Notes: generated from the sequence alone by a model not told the origin. A DNA stretch of 64,000 bases from Bacteroidaceae bacterium (GCA_017651315.1 JAGCDE010000005.1:62001-126000), one strand, 5' to 3'; positions 36,501-44,910 are shown, numbered from the stretch's first letter. Program-made: numbers and translations.

Positions 36501-37280
36501 GCCAATCTCTATCAGCTTGCTATCAAGGCAAGGATTTCAGAAATGTATGCCAACTCTGAGCTGGAGGATGCAGTCGAACTGACTCATTTCATTCAGAATG
36601 CATCGTTCTACACCACCTACTCACCGAGTAACAAGATTCACTCCAATGAGAATCCTCTGCCGGGTTGGGCTGTGCTTGGTGGCTCGAACAATGACTATTT
36701 GAGAGACCAGAGCAATAACGGTGCTGATGCCAATATTAATTATGAGGGCAGCGCAAAGAACTCAGGTATTGCTCTTGACTGGGGTTCGTCAGTCAAGATG
36801 ACCCAGACCATCAAGAACCTGCCTGCCGGTAAGTACACCTTCTCTCATTATCAGAATGCATGGGGTGAGCTTACAGCTTCGACAACCAGAGGCGGATTCA
36901 TATTCAACCAGAAGAATCTGGCTGGTGAGGATATCTCAGATACCATCACAGCTTACAACCAGTCTGGTGAGGTTATCCTCTACGGCGGTGAAGTTGAACT
37001 CCTCATTGACTTGACAACCAATTCGACCTGGGGATTCTATGATGACCTTACACTTATGCTTGAGGAGCCTCTGGCCGGATATGACTATGCAGCTGCCGCA
37101 GCTGCTGCTGCAAATGCCATTGAGGATGCCAAGACAAATGTTGCTACTGTTAAGGAGGCTGTTGACGTGATGTACTACAACCTGGGCGGTTTCAATACTG
37201 CACAGCCTGATGGTGTAACTATCAAGGTTACGACCGGAAAGAACGGTGCACGCAAGGTTGAAAAGATACTTGTCAAATAA
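33540..37280 (+). CDS. Giant secreted multidomain protein, paralog 2
   Basis: A 1246-aa paralog of the preceding protein with the same order: signal peptide (FGFGLNALAQ), N-terminal beta-sandwich (SAEETLFFYGFEDELASF), second beta domain, Ig-like domain (TFDVTFSKEVYANLSD), helical array (about 725-1005, with AYTDLVAKIAEYKDLDV), C-terminal sandwich (MTQTIKNLPAGKYTFSH) and tail YYNLGGFNTAQPDG to KILVK. It differs from paralogs 1 and 3 mainly in the third beta domain (about 530-720, LSYKINVSEPGDWRVSYAM) and in the C-terminal sandwich, while short stretches of its DNA are identical to paralog 1. Codon choice is somewhat more AT-rich than in paralog 1. Its leader shares only the TATTATTAACTAAAA part. 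Function unknown; probably surface binding. Confidence 0.84.
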   Translation: MKKRDLFLTGALLFGFGLNALAQSAEETLFFYGFEDELASFRDSSKAVDSITQIRYYDGVISNGAGAGVYPQDLTIAYAKDTTIFLLHGLSPFRDANRQDSYELIQDPLGGHQADLEAMGAQGGQYYFKYNSGGTGDGLCNDYEANLFVRGIQLEDNTSYRIVFYSKASDPTANMQAGVFRGYYNSERAISMNGDSGNEFLLDKTSFTTDQWERNTIMMYYQNDSVANRHMYYAGFWWQDAWRTIDPATGIEYNAIEQFDTYFLRFSFRYPARSYYLDDIALYKSTIGGAEFNGEILRVDFGYETNLGSLARAKAEGAIELPGDYFTLTAEYAGDPYDLDVLAAEYHSDGYLYIWLDNDSFEGLENVRLSFTNPTDPALQLKYTGTLYPKSLDQAWVDAGKIVPDFENEFAVYNPEIFATSLKYYPPAVVSVSPEEGSFGLGSDTRTFDVTFSKEVYANLSDPLNDDFSVLARVQTSQGVENWVPAAYDEETFTVTFQRPAGSVSELSGDYDFTVLNAHTDKGAQYMKGDDYTFSYSFGPADVAPVYLGKSDFSQYSVGANEIEGFSINEYGIMRIQQFSGLAGKALMWGLYGVNLQNDPKGSDDLTRGPALSYKINVSEPGDWRVSYAMSGCLKNSWNDGALMYFRIYDSAGEIIYESNRGEDHTNLPEEGGVVTSYEEFQQMISFPNTGEYTLVWNMPNENSWSGGHQGGRIIYYVEVSNEYSSAYKYIDMLIGAQTSAKDILALAKANPDYSGVYQDEFEALINSYEGFTSHAPSAYNAAVKALGDGSAVMSERMGIVDKYNAEYAAAKDKEAVYTDSTSYNQLVAYTDLVAKIAEYKDLDVTAKDNDAMTAITAEVTAATKAMTDRCSAIDRFNGLKSDIEGLFVTYASYDFAEEFKNAQKVYNENKDLDVFAVTDDALNASNTALDDAKTAFNNRMSAANLLSKQDKQLKSLAADLDVELDAEAQAMVDGVMATILEDDQNVANLYQLAIKARISEMYANSELEDAVELTHFIQNASFYTTYSPSNKIHSNENPLPGWAVLGGSNNDYLRDQSNNGADANINYEGSAKNSGIALDWGSSVKMTQTIKNLPAGKYTFSHYQNAWGELTASTTRGGFIFNQKNLAGEDISDTITAYNQSGEVILYGGEVELLIDLTTNSTWGFYDDLTLMLEEPLAGYDYAAAAAAAANAIEDAKTNVATVKEAVDVMYYNLGGFNTAQPDGVTIKVTTGKNGARKVEKILVK

Positions 37281-37302
37281 TCAAGTTGATATCTTCTGAT
37301 TA

Positions 37303-37340
37303 ATGACCGGCTGGAATTCTTTTCCAGCCGGTCATGTTTT
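37303..37340 (+). terminator. Terminator after giant paralog 2
   Basis: A perfect 14-bp stem, ATGACCGGCTGGAA (37303-37316) with TTCCAGCCGGTCAT (37322-37335), then GTTTT. It begins 23 nt after the stop. Confidence 0.85.
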
Positions 37341-37385
37341 ATACCTGAATGATAAGAATCTGTTTTATATTTACACTAATTTTTA

Positions 37386-37393
37386 TATTTTTG
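37386..37393 (+). promoter_or_regulatory. -7 box for the LTD-CotH gene
   Basis: TATTTTTG matches TAnnTTTG 27 nt before the ATG at 37420. A TGTTTT at 37361-37366 is near the expected -33 position. The strong terminator upstream means this gene has its own promoter. Confidence 0.6.
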
Positions 37394-37419
37394 CATCCAT
37401 ATTGCTAAATAATTGACAA

Positions 37420-39906
37420 ATGAGAATCATCCGGAACATGCTGATAGTGGCTTCTGTATTGTTTTCAGCCACTGCTTTTTCAACAATAAACGCCCAGGAG
37501 GGGCTTACCCATACATTGTATATCAACGAGGTTATGCAATCAGCGGTAGGAGGTGACATAGACCTTCTGATGGAATATCCCGACGGTTGGGTAGAGTTAT
37601 TCAATCCCAATAAGAAGTCACTTTCCGTCAAAGGCTACAGGATAGGCAAGAAGGATAAGTTCAAGAAGTGCTATGAGCTTCCTGACTGGCAAATCCCGGC
37701 TCGCGGAACCCTTATGGTCTATTGTGACAAGTCCGACACTGTCGTGATAGTTCAGCAGAAGGACTGGCGCGGCAATGTAATCTATGAGAGAAAGGAGATC
37801 CATGCCGATTTCCGCATAACAACTGATACTGAAAGCGGACTGTATCTCTTCTCACCCGATTCCTTACTGGCAGATTCTGTCCATCTGCCTGTCATGTTCA
37901 AGCCGAACATTGCATACGGAAGGCTTTCCGATGGAGCCGAAGAGTGGGGCTATGAGCTTGAGGTTACCAAAGGTGCCCCCAACAAAGGAGGACATGCCAT
38001 CGCCATATTGCCTGACCCGACAATAAGTCCCAACGGATTTCTCGGAGGGCCTGATAATACAGGTCTTTTCGTCAAGACCCTGAGACTCAACCGTCTCAAA
38101 ATGTCCAATGGTGAAAGTCTCCCTTCCACGGCAGTTGTCCGCTATACCACGGATGGTACTGAACCCTGCGACACCAGCAAAACACTCACTTCCATCGGTA
38201 TTTATATTGACCACTCTGTCATAATAAAAGCCGCCATCTTCTGTGAGGGCTATCTTACGCCGGATGCCATAACCGATGTGATTCTCTTCCATCCAAGGAA
38301 ACTGACTCTACCTACTGTATCGCTGGTCGTTGACAGCCTTGATCTGTACAGCAGCGATTACGGAATTATAGAGCTCAACAACAAGGAGACCAAGTACAAC
38401 TGGCGTCGTCCTGCACAATTCACATACTTCTCTTCATCGGGCCTGAACGCTAAGGTCAACCAGATATGCGAGATAAGGGTAAGCGGTGGCTGGAGTCGTG
38501 ACAACAGCCAGAAATCACTTATCGCATACGCTGACAAGCGCTTCGGCAGCGAAGACTGGTTTGAACAGGCATTCTGGCCGACGACGCGCCCCGATGCACG
38601 CAGGGCCCAGTCTGTCTCTCTGAGAAACTCCGGTAATGATTTCGGTAACTCTTTCATACGTGATGGAGTGGCCCAGTCCCTCATAGGTATGAACACTGAC
38701 CTTGACTGGCAGGGTTATCAGCCCGTGATCCTTTACAAGAACGGAGTTTATGACGGCCTGATAAACATAAGGGAGAGAGGTAACGAGGCGAATGTGTGGA
38801 CCCATAATAACGGACTTGAGGATGTAACCCTCATAGAGAACGCCGTGCTTAAGGAAGGTGACTGGAACCAATATCAGGATTTTGTCAATTTCTACAGTGC
38901 CGACGGACACACGTATGAGGAATTCGATTCCGTCATGGATATAATAGAATATACAAATATGATGATAGGCAACATCTTTTTCAGTAATACTGATTTTCCG
39001 AACAACAACAATGTCCTGTGGCGTCCCATTGAGGACGGCGGACGCTGGCGCTGGATCATCAAGGATGTTGACCGCGCATTCGGAATCTGGGGACATTCGT
39101 CAGGCGAGGAGAATCTGAAGTGGAATCTGCAACTTCCAAACAATATCAGCGGAGAGACGGGAAACAAAGACCAATGGACCATTCTTTTCCGCAATCTCAT
39201 GAAGATAGACAGATATCACGAACTGTTCCTTGACAGACTCACAGTCTATATGGGTGATTTCCTGACCGTCTCCAACATGCACAAATGGATAAACTGGGCT
39301 CATGACCAGGTGGAGCCTGAATATGAATCCTATTCCAAAGTTCAGAGAGTCAACGGCAAGTCATCATGGGAAAACGAAATCAACAAGATGAAGACATGGG
39401 CTTCGGAGCGCTGGACCAGCATGTACAAGCAGTTGGAAGACTACTATTCACTCCAGAAGGCCGTTCCTGTTCAGGTTAACAAGAGTACCACCGAAATTGG
39501 CTTCCAGATCATAACAATAAACGACGTTCCACTAACAGCCGGTAAGTTTGACGGCAAACTCTTTCCCGGTAGATCATATACTTTCGATGGAGGAAGCAAA
39601 TACGAGGGTTATGACGTGATTGGCTGGGAGGTCAGCATTACCGATGCAAAAGGTGCAGTCAAGAAGGATACCTATATGGACGAGAAGATTACCCTGACCT
39701 TCCCTGCAGATATGAAGCAGGCTGTGGTGAATGCAGTTTTCGGCCGTAGCGGCATAGAGACCTCGGAGGAGGTCGTAGATGTGGTTTCATCACGATATTA
39801 CAATGCACAGGGCATAGAATCTCCGGTTCCCTACAGCGGACTGAACATTGTAAAGCACCTGATGAAAGACGGAAGCACCGTTACCGTCAAGAAGTACTTC
39901 AAATGA
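37420..39906 (+). CDS. Secreted lamin-tail / CotH-kinase-like protein with C-terminal sorting-like tail
   Basis: An 828-aa secreted protein: signal peptide (SATAFSTINAQ); lamin-tail-like domain about 28-160 (TLYINEVMQSAVGGD; DGWVELFNPNKKSLSVKGYRI); chitobiase-C-like strand pair near 240 (VVRYTTDGTEPCDTSKTL); CotH domain about 330-640 with GVYDGLINIRERGNEANVW near 443 and WRWIIKDVDRAFGIWG near 544; a further beta domain; and tail YYNAQGIESPVP to KKYFK. CotH proteins are atypical protein kinases in Bacillus spore coats; in Bacteroidota the target is unknown. Its tail resembles those of the neighbouring giant proteins, so a common export or anchoring route and perhaps a shared surface complex are inferred. 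Confidence 0.87.
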   Translation: MRIIRNMLIVASVLFSATAFSTINAQEGLTHTLYINEVMQSAVGGDIDLLMEYPDGWVELFNPNKKSLSVKGYRIGKKDKFKKCYELPDWQIPARGTLMVYCDKSDTVVIVQQKDWRGNVIYERKEIHADFRITTDTESGLYLFSPDSLLADSVHLPVMFKPNIAYGRLSDGAEEWGYELEVTKGAPNKGGHAIAILPDPTISPNGFLGGPDNTGLFVKTLRLNRLKMSNGESLPSTAVVRYTTDGTEPCDTSKTLTSIGIYIDHSVIIKAAIFCEGYLTPDAITDVILFHPRKLTLPTVSLVVDSLDLYSSDYGIIELNNKETKYNWRRPAQFTYFSSSGLNAKVNQICEIRVSGGWSRDNSQKSLIAYADKRFGSEDWFEQAFWPTTRPDARRAQSVSLRNSGNDFGNSFIRDGVAQSLIGMNTDLDWQGYQPVILYKNGVYDGLINIRERGNEANVWTHNNGLEDVTLIENAVLKEGDWNQYQDFVNFYSADGHTYEEFDSVMDIIEYTNMMIGNIFFSNTDFPNNNNVLWRPIEDGGRWRWIIKDVDRAFGIWGHSSGEENLKWNLQLPNNISGETGNKDQWTILFRNLMKIDRYHELFLDRLTVYMGDFLTVSNMHKWINWAHDQVEPEYESYSKVQRVNGKSSWENEINKMKTWASERWTSMYKQLEDYYSLQKAVPVQVNKSTTEIGFQIITINDVPLTAGKFDGKLFPGRSYTFDGGSKYEGYDVIGWEVSITDAKGAVKKDTYMDEKITLTFPADMKQAVVNAVFGRSGIETSEEVVDVVSSRYYNAQGIESPVPYSGLNIVKHLMKDGSTVTVKKYFK

Positions 39907-39912
39907 CAGTGA

Positions 39913-39930
39913 TGCCTGATGCTTCAGGCA
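39913..39930 (+). terminator. Small hairpin after the CotH gene
   Basis: TGCCTGA (39913-39919), loop TGCT, TCAGGCA (39924-39930), 7 nt after the stop; no T run. The main terminator for this gene is probably the next hairpin. Confidence 0.4.
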
Positions 39931-39983
39931 TAAGTGAAGATATTCGAATAATTGAGCACAGCGTTCGTAGGAGTACGAATAGG

Positions 39984-40020
39984 AAAGAGGATGACTAAGG
40001 TTTTTTTAGTCATCCTCTTT
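39984..40020. terminator. Bidirectional terminator between convergent genes
   Basis: A perfect 15-bp stem, AAAGAGGATGACTAA (39984-39998) with TTAGTCATCCTCTTT (40006-40020) and loop GGTTTTT. It lies between the plus-strand CotH gene and the minus-strand sigma-factor operon and could stop transcription from both sides. Confidence 0.75.
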
Positions 40021-40102
40021 ACATGCCGGTTTATTTGGAAGTCACTTCTTATTCCAGAAAACCTTAGATTTGAGCACCAATAGAGTCGCGTTTGCGGTTT
40101 TA

Positions 40103-40837
40103 TCAGTAACGGCGTGGATTGAATCCTCCGGGACCTCCCCCGAATCCTGGACCTCCGTAACCGGGTGCACCATAACCTGGAATGCCATAGTTGCTTCCCG
40201 GTGGCGTGAACTGCGGGATTCTTCTCGGGTCGGGATTGAAACGACGCATTTCGGGATGTGTGTTGAAAAACGCGGAATCAGGAGCCTGCCAGTTCTTCCA
40301 GTAGTTCTCCCACCACTCTCTCTGCTGTTCCGACATACGGTTCCAATCCTGCTGGTTGCGGCGATGGTAATCAAAAATCTGGCCCTGCATCATTTGTCTG
40401 TTGGTTTCGGCCCACCTCTGCCACATCTCCACGCGCTGATCGATATCGCGCTGGTTCTGGTTAGCCCATTCCTGCCAGATTTTCTGTCCAAGCTGCCACT
40501 GTGCCACACCAATCTTTACACGGGTGGTATCAGGGAGGGCCTTCTCCAGCTTTTTCTGGTAGTTGTCATTGATTTCGCGCCACTCCTTCATGTAGTCACC
40601 CTCCCCGGGCTTGGCTTTGCGGTTCAGCGCTGCCAGCTGTTCATTGTATTCAATGTAGATGCCGGCGAATTTCTGATACTCCTTCTTTGTGAGTCCGGCA
40701 CTTTCCATTATGAACCGCAATTGGGCGTTGATCATCTGCTCATCCTTCTCCTTGGACTGCGGTGCAGGCTGTGCCTGTACCGGTAGGGTAAGGATAAGGC
40801 AAAGGAACATGAAGAAAGATGTCAGGCTCTTTTTCAT
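40103..40837 (-). CDS. Periplasmic Trp/Gln-rich helical protein of a sigma-factor operon
   Basis: A 244-aa exported protein: signal peptide (FLCLILTLPVQAQ), then long amphipathic helices with many Gln, Arg and Trp (KIWQEWANQNQRDIDQRVEM; QREWWENYWKNWQ) and a low-complexity tail rich in Gly, Pro and Tyr (GYGAPGYGGPGFGGGPGG). It starts 7 nt after the stop of the one-TM protein encoded before it, which is coupled to an ECF sigma factor gene. The arrangement and helical makeup recall CpxP/CnrX-like periplasmic sensors that act on an anti-sigma factor, but I see no definite family signature. Sensing of envelope state is an inference. Confidence 0.7.
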   Translation of the reverse strand: MKKSLTSFFMFLCLILTLPVQAQPAPQSKEKDEQMINAQLRFIMESAGLTKKEYQKFAGIYIEYNEQLAALNRKAKPGEGDYMKEWREINDNYQKKLEKALPDTTRVKIGVAQWQLGQKIWQEWANQNQRDIDQRVEMWQRWAETNRQMMQGQIFDYHRRNQQDWNRMSEQQREWWENYWKNWQAPDSAFFNTHPEMRRFNPDPRRIPQFTPPGSNYGIPGYGAPGYGGPGFGGGPGGFNPRRY

Positions 40838-40844
40838 AGAGAAA

Positions 40845-41180
40845 TCAGTTACCGTAATAATTACTCATCATAGAATAGACACCCAGTTCATCGGTTGACA
40901 TTGACTGGAAAACCTCGTCAATACTGGCACACTGGGAGATGCTTTCGTAATCGGGGATATTAGGTCCGCCGACCTTGAACGGATGGATGAGCAGCAGGGC
41001 CACGGCAGCTGCACTTGCTGCGCTGGCGAACAGGACATAGATCCTGCGCTCCTTCTTATGCCGCTTCTGTTGCTCAACGGAAATCTTAGACACAACCCTC
41101 TCGGTCAAGTCATCCAGGAAATGTTCGGGCATCTTGTAAGGCATTTCCCTACTCAGCCCTTCGAGATCAAACTCTTTCAT
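40845..41180 (-). CDS. Single-pass membrane protein, putative anti-sigma factor
   Basis: A 111-aa protein with a cytoplasmic N-terminal part (MPYKMPEHFLDDLTERVVSK, resembling the 'P.gff..l...v' start of Bacteroidales anti-sigma-like proteins), a basic stretch (RHKKERR) and one membrane helix at about 48-65, then a short periplasmic tail. Its ATG overlaps the stop of the ECF sigma factor by 4 nt (41177-41180), typical of sigma/anti-sigma pairs. No zinc-binding HxxxCxxC motif is present. The assignment rests mainly on context. Confidence 0.7.
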   Translation of the reverse strand: MKEFDLEGLSREMPYKMPEHFLDDLTERVVSKISVEQQKRHKKERRIYVLFASAASAAAVALLLIHPFKVGGPNIPDYESISQCASIDEVFQSMSTDELGVYSMMSNYYGN

Positions 41181-41767
41181 AGCTCATGTTCTGTTATATA
41201 TTCCTTAATTTTCTGTACAGCATAATGATAATTGGTCTTGAGCGTGTTGACGCTGTCGCCCACAATCTGGTGTATCTCCTCATAACTCTTATCCTCATAG
41301 TATCTGAGGTTGAACACCATCTTCTGTTTTGTCGGGAGCAATGCAATCGCCTCCTGCAGCAAAATCAGTGTCTCGTCTGCATCGGGGCTTGCCTCTGCCC
41401 TCACACTGTCCTTAAGCGAATCTCCCAAATCATCGACCGACATGCTGTAGCCTGCACGGTTCTTGAGAAGCTTGAGACTTTCGTTTGTCGCTATCTTGTA
41501 TAGCCAGGATGAGAGGGGAAACTCGTTTGAATAGGTACTGCGGTACTTATAAACGTTTATCATAGTCTCCTGAAGAGCATCCTCGGCATCATCGTGTGCC
41601 ACCACCATCCTACGGATATGCCAATACAGGGGTTCACCGTATTTCTTCATGATGAGGCGCACAGCCTCCTCCACGTGATTGTCATCACACAGCAGACGGG
41701 CAATGGATTCATCGCTCACTGAAAGAGATCCCTGACTGTTCATGCTGTCACTTCGATCACGTTTCAT
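41177..41767 (-). CDS. ECF-type RNA polymerase sigma factor
   Basis: A 196-aa extracytoplasmic-function sigma factor. Region 2 is clear (YGEPLYWHIRRMVVAHDDAEDALQETMINVYKYRS, with FPLSSWLYKIATNESLKLLK), and region 4 has ALLPTKQKMVFNLRYYEDKSYEEIHQIVG and the recognition helix VNTLKTNYHYAVQKIKEYI. It would direct polymerase to a specific regulon; the target is unknown but may be its own operon or nearby surface genes. Upstream, TAACTTTC (minus strand, 41790-41797) is one base off the housekeeping -7 box. It heads a three-gene minus-strand operon. Confidence 0.93.
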   Translation of the reverse strand: MKRDRSDSMNSQGSLSVSDESIARLLCDDNHVEEAVRLIMKKYGEPLYWHIRRMVVAHDDAEDALQETMINVYKYRSTYSNEFPLSSWLYKIATNESLKLLKNRAGYSMSVDDLGDSLKDSVRAEASPDADETLILLQEAIALLPTKQKMVFNLRYYEDKSYEEIHQIVGDSVNTLKTNYHYAVQKIKEYITEHEL

Positions 41768-41837
41768 CCTTATTATAATGTGTCGCTACGAAAGTTAAAT
41801 TATTATTGTTTTTTAACATTGGCGTTGACTCCCTCCG

Positions 41838-41881
41838 GTGTGCATTGGCATTTGTCTTTCGAAGCCAATGCCAATGCACAC
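41838..41881 (-). terminator. Large hairpin after the GH30-GH43-GH43 operon
   Basis: GTGTGCATTGGCATT (41838-41852) pairs perfectly with AATGCCAATGCACAC (41867-41881), loop of 14 nt. It is 27 nt past the GH43 stop on the minus strand but has no T run, so it may be a mRNA-stabilising or Rho-assisted 3' end. It also lies just upstream of the sigma-factor gene. Confidence 0.5.
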
Positions 41882-41908
41882 ACCTGAGTAAAGTCTCCTG
41901 GCCATCCG

Positions 41909-43543
41909 TCAATATGCTTCCTGACGGAAATAGTCAAAATCAGCATAGCCACCGGCCTGTTTGGTGCAGAAACTGTACAGACCAGTGCGGTATCCGGTGA
42001 AGTAGTCCAGGCTGAAAGACATCTGGAGTGTAGCATCCACATCCTTCCAGTCCTTGCCGTCTAAGGAATAGCTCATGAAAGCCTGGTCGGCACGCTCGCC
42101 CTCGGCCTGCGGAGTGAAGACATAGCGTATCTTGAGCCAAACCTTGTCCTGGGTGAGAGCCACACGGAGAGCTTCAGTATCGGGACTGGGAGCGTTTTCA
42201 GCCTGCGGTCCGGGACGGCGGCGCCCCATGTTGCGGTGAGTCATGGCTACCAGGCTCTTGGAGCCGTTGTCATCCACCTCAACACCTATAGTGCAGTAGT
42301 TGCTCTGGAAAGCAATAATACCGGCTCTGTCACCGGGTTTCATGCCTGAGGCGTCCAAAAGTACCTCGCTGTAGCAGCGGGGACCTACAGTGCGCTGGGT
42401 GAGGGTGTTGCGGGCATTCATCACGTTTGTGGCAATCTGTCCGGTCTTGAGACGGAGCCATCCCTTGCGCTCGGTCACTGACCATGCGCTGTTGTCAGGC
42501 TTGTGGTTCCACTGCCAGACCAGATCAAGCTCGTTCTTCTTATAGTTGAACTCGTCATTGTCCCAGGTGCGGTTCTTGCCGCTCTCCGGCAGGTTCACGG
42601 TAAACTGCTTTACAGGTTTTGTGTCATCGCCAAGGATGGGCCAGCCATCCACCCATGTCACAGGCTGGAGAGTGGGGATACGGCCCACTGCACCGTGATC
42701 CTGGAACATCATGGCATACCAGTCACCTTTCTGAGTCTCAATTATACCGCCCTGAGCCACACCGTCACCACGGCCGTCAAACGGACCGCTCAGAATGACC
42801 TTCCTCTCGTATGGACCAAACAGATCCTTGGAGCGCCAGCAGGTTTCGGTACGGACACCGCCGCTCGGCCAGTCAATCTCAAGGATGTAGTAGTAATCAC
42901 CTATATGATAAATATGAGCACCCTCGGCACGCAGGTTGAAACCCTGACGCGGGGAGTCAATCAGGACTTTCTCCTGAGCCCCGGCCTTGATGGCTGAGCC
43001 GTCCGGCTCCAGCTCAATGATACGGATCTCACCGTTACCCCATACTACATAGAGATGTCCGTCCTCGAACAGCATGGATGCATCGTGGAACGAACGGTTG
43101 ATGACCGAGCGTTCCCAGTTGCTCTTGGTGATGTCCTTGGTCCTGTATATGTAGGTCTTACCCTGGTCATTGGCTATGAAGAGTGCATAGAAGACACCTT
43201 TCTCATAACGGAGTGAGGTGGCCCACTGGCCTTTGCCGTAGGCGTTGCGGCCGTTACGGAGGTTATAGACATCGTCATCCTCGATATAGTCGCATACGTA
43301 ACTTATGATTTCCCAATGAACAAGGTCCTTGGAATGCATAATGGGCACACCGGGGCAGAAATACATGGTGGTGCTCACCATGTAGTAGTCATCACCGACG
43401 CGGATCCAGTCGTTGTCCGGGATGTCGGTATATGTGAGCGGGTTCACGCACTCGGTCACCTTGTTGCCGGTAGAGCAGCCTGAAGTGGTCAGGACTGTCA
43501 GGAAAGCGGCGGCTAAAAGCAGTCTGTGGAGTTTCATAGTCAT
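41909..43543 (-). CDS. GH43 beta-xylosidase/arabinofuranosidase lipoprotein
   Basis: A 544-aa lipoprotein (Cys23 in TTSGC, followed by STGNK with no acidic export signal, so probably periplasmic). The GH43 propeller begins NPLTYTDIPDNDWIRVGDDYYMVSTTMYF, which matches the subfamily-12-type start and holds the base Asp. SFHDASMLFEDGHLYVVWG and LRAEGAHIYHIGDYYYI hold the modulator Asp and acid Glu. From about residue 350 a lectin-like beta-sandwich (WLRLKTGQIATNVMNARNTL) is the usual GH43_C2 domain. Likely acts on arabinoxylan oligosaccharides. Its ATG overlaps the preceding GH43 stop by 4 nt, so the two are coupled. A second start, MKLH, lies two codons in. Confidence 0.9.
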   Translation of the reverse strand: MTMKLHRLLLAAAFLTVLTTSGCSTGNKVTECVNPLTYTDIPDNDWIRVGDDYYMVSTTMYFCPGVPIMHSKDLVHWEIISYVCDYIEDDDVYNLRNGRNAYGKGQWATSLRYEKGVFYALFIANDQGKTYIYRTKDITKSNWERSVINRSFHDASMLFEDGHLYVVWGNGEIRIIELEPDGSAIKAGAQEKVLIDSPRQGFNLRAEGAHIYHIGDYYYILEIDWPSGGVRTETCWRSKDLFGPYERKVILSGPFDGRGDGVAQGGIIETQKGDWYAMMFQDHGAVGRIPTLQPVTWVDGWPILGDDTKPVKQFTVNLPESGKNRTWDNDEFNYKKNELDLVWQWNHKPDNSAWSVTERKGWLRLKTGQIATNVMNARNTLTQRTVGPRCYSEVLLDASGMKPGDRAGIIAFQSNYCTIGVEVDDNGSKSLVAMTHRNMGRRRPGPQAENAPSPDTEALRVALTQDKVWLKIRYVFTPQAEGERADQAFMSYSLDGKDWKDVDATLQMSFSLDYFTGYRTGLYSFCTKQAGGYADFDYFRQEAY

Positions 43544-44892
43544 TCGAATGTGAGCCAGTCAACTTGAACCTTGCCTGCAGTAGCCATACGGACTTTCAGA
43601 TGGTGGATACCCTTCTTTGCACCCGAAACCTTGCCTGATACTGTCACGAACTGACGGTCAGCGGGAACATCGACAGTAGCTATGACATTGTCATCCTGGA
43701 GAATCTCAAGAGTACCGGCCGACGGGGGAACAACCTTGACGGTAACCTTCTTGGGAGCTTTCTTGAAATCAACGGTATTGTACTTGGCCCATGCGCCCTT
43801 CTCGTAGAACACGGTCTTCCAGCCGGCGAAATAGTTGCTCGGCTCAAGATAGGCGATAGAGTCACCGGAAGCGCTCAACTGGGTGTAGCGGTCAAGCTGG
43901 ATCTGACTCTTGGAGTCAGTCACGCCTATTCCGCGCAGGGTGGGCTTGACCATACGGATGGTGCCGTCGGGCTCAAAGAAAATACTGTCGGCGCATACTG
44001 AGCGGTTCTTGTCAAAATCGGGTGAGAACTCATTGTGGTGGTAGAACAGGTATGTCTGGCCCTTGAACTCGATAATCGAGTGGTGGTTGGTCCAGCAATG
44101 GTTGGCATGCTCCTCAAAGAATACTCCCATGAACTTGTAGGGACCGAAGATGTTGTCGGCCATGCAGTATGCGAGAACCTCCTCCACATCGCGTGCCCAC
44201 GGGAAGGTCATGTAGTACTTGCCGTTGTGCTTGTAGAGGTACGGACCCTCCACAAGACCCTTGGTGGGAACCTCCTCCACGCGGTGGCGGTCAGCGGGAT
44301 CGGTAGATATTGACTTCCAGTCAGGGTTCAGCTTGGTGATGGTTATACCAGGCATTACCAGATAGCCGGTTCCGTCATCGTCAACAAAGATGCAGGGGTC
44401 GATACCGCCTACACCCTCGATCGGGGTGGCCTCCGGAGTATAGGGGCCTTCGGGATAATCCGATGTGCAGATACCTACGCGGTTGCCGCCGAATCCACGG
44501 CGTCCGTCGGCGCTCGGCTGCGGTTTGGCTCCTGCGGGGAAGAAGAAATAATACTTGCCGTTGTTGGGGTTCTGCTTGCAGTCGGGCGCCCACATGGAAT
44601 AACCGGATGCGTTCACCCATGGTGCGCTCCACTGATCGACAATCATGCCGTTGTCGGTCCAGTCGGTCAGGTTGCTTGAAGAGAACACATGATAGTCAGC
44701 CATGCAGAACCAATCCTTGCGGGCATATTCTGCAGGAGCCTTGATGTCATGCGACGGGAATACATACACTTTGTCACCCACCACAAGCGCGGAGGGGTCG
44801 GCCGAGAACTGGTCCCTTACGATGGGGTTCTGTGCCGATACTGCTGCCGACGCTAACGCCACAACAGCCATAGTCAGAAATCTTGCTTTCAT
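43540..44892 (-). CDS. GH43 enzyme with C-terminal CBM6-like domain
   Basis: A 450-aa exported GH43 enzyme: signal peptide (ALASAAVSAQ), catalytic Asp32 in FSADPSALVVGDKVYVF, Asp in GVGGIDPCIFVDDDG, acid Glu in GLVEGPYLYKHNGKYYMTF, and the conserved His in WTNHHSIIEFKGQTYLFYHH. The C-terminal 120 residues (from IQLDRYTQLSASGDSIAYLE to HLKVRMATAGKVQVDWLTFE) look like a CBM6-type sandwich that binds xylan or arabinan chains. Arabinofuranosidase or xylosidase activity is expected. It lies 18 nt after GH30 and overlaps the next GH43 by 4 nt. Confidence 0.9.
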   Translation of the reverse strand: MKARFLTMAVVALASAAVSAQNPIVRDQFSADPSALVVGDKVYVFPSHDIKAPAEYARKDWFCMADYHVFSSSNLTDWTDNGMIVDQWSAPWVNASGYSMWAPDCKQNPNNGKYYFFFPAGAKPQPSADGRRGFGGNRVGICTSDYPEGPYTPEATPIEGVGGIDPCIFVDDDGTGYLVMPGITITKLNPDWKSISTDPADRHRVEEVPTKGLVEGPYLYKHNGKYYMTFPWARDVEEVLAYCMADNIFGPYKFMGVFFEEHANHCWTNHHSIIEFKGQTYLFYHHNEFSPDFDKNRSVCADSIFFEPDGTIRMVKPTLRGIGVTDSKSQIQLDRYTQLSASGDSIAYLEPSNYFAGWKTVFYEKGAWAKYNTVDFKKAPKKVTVKVVPPSAGTLEILQDDNVIATVDVPADRQFVTVSGKVSGAKKGIHHLKVRMATAGKVQVDWLTFE

Positions 44893-44910
44893 TTTTAAAA
44901 TATTGATTGG

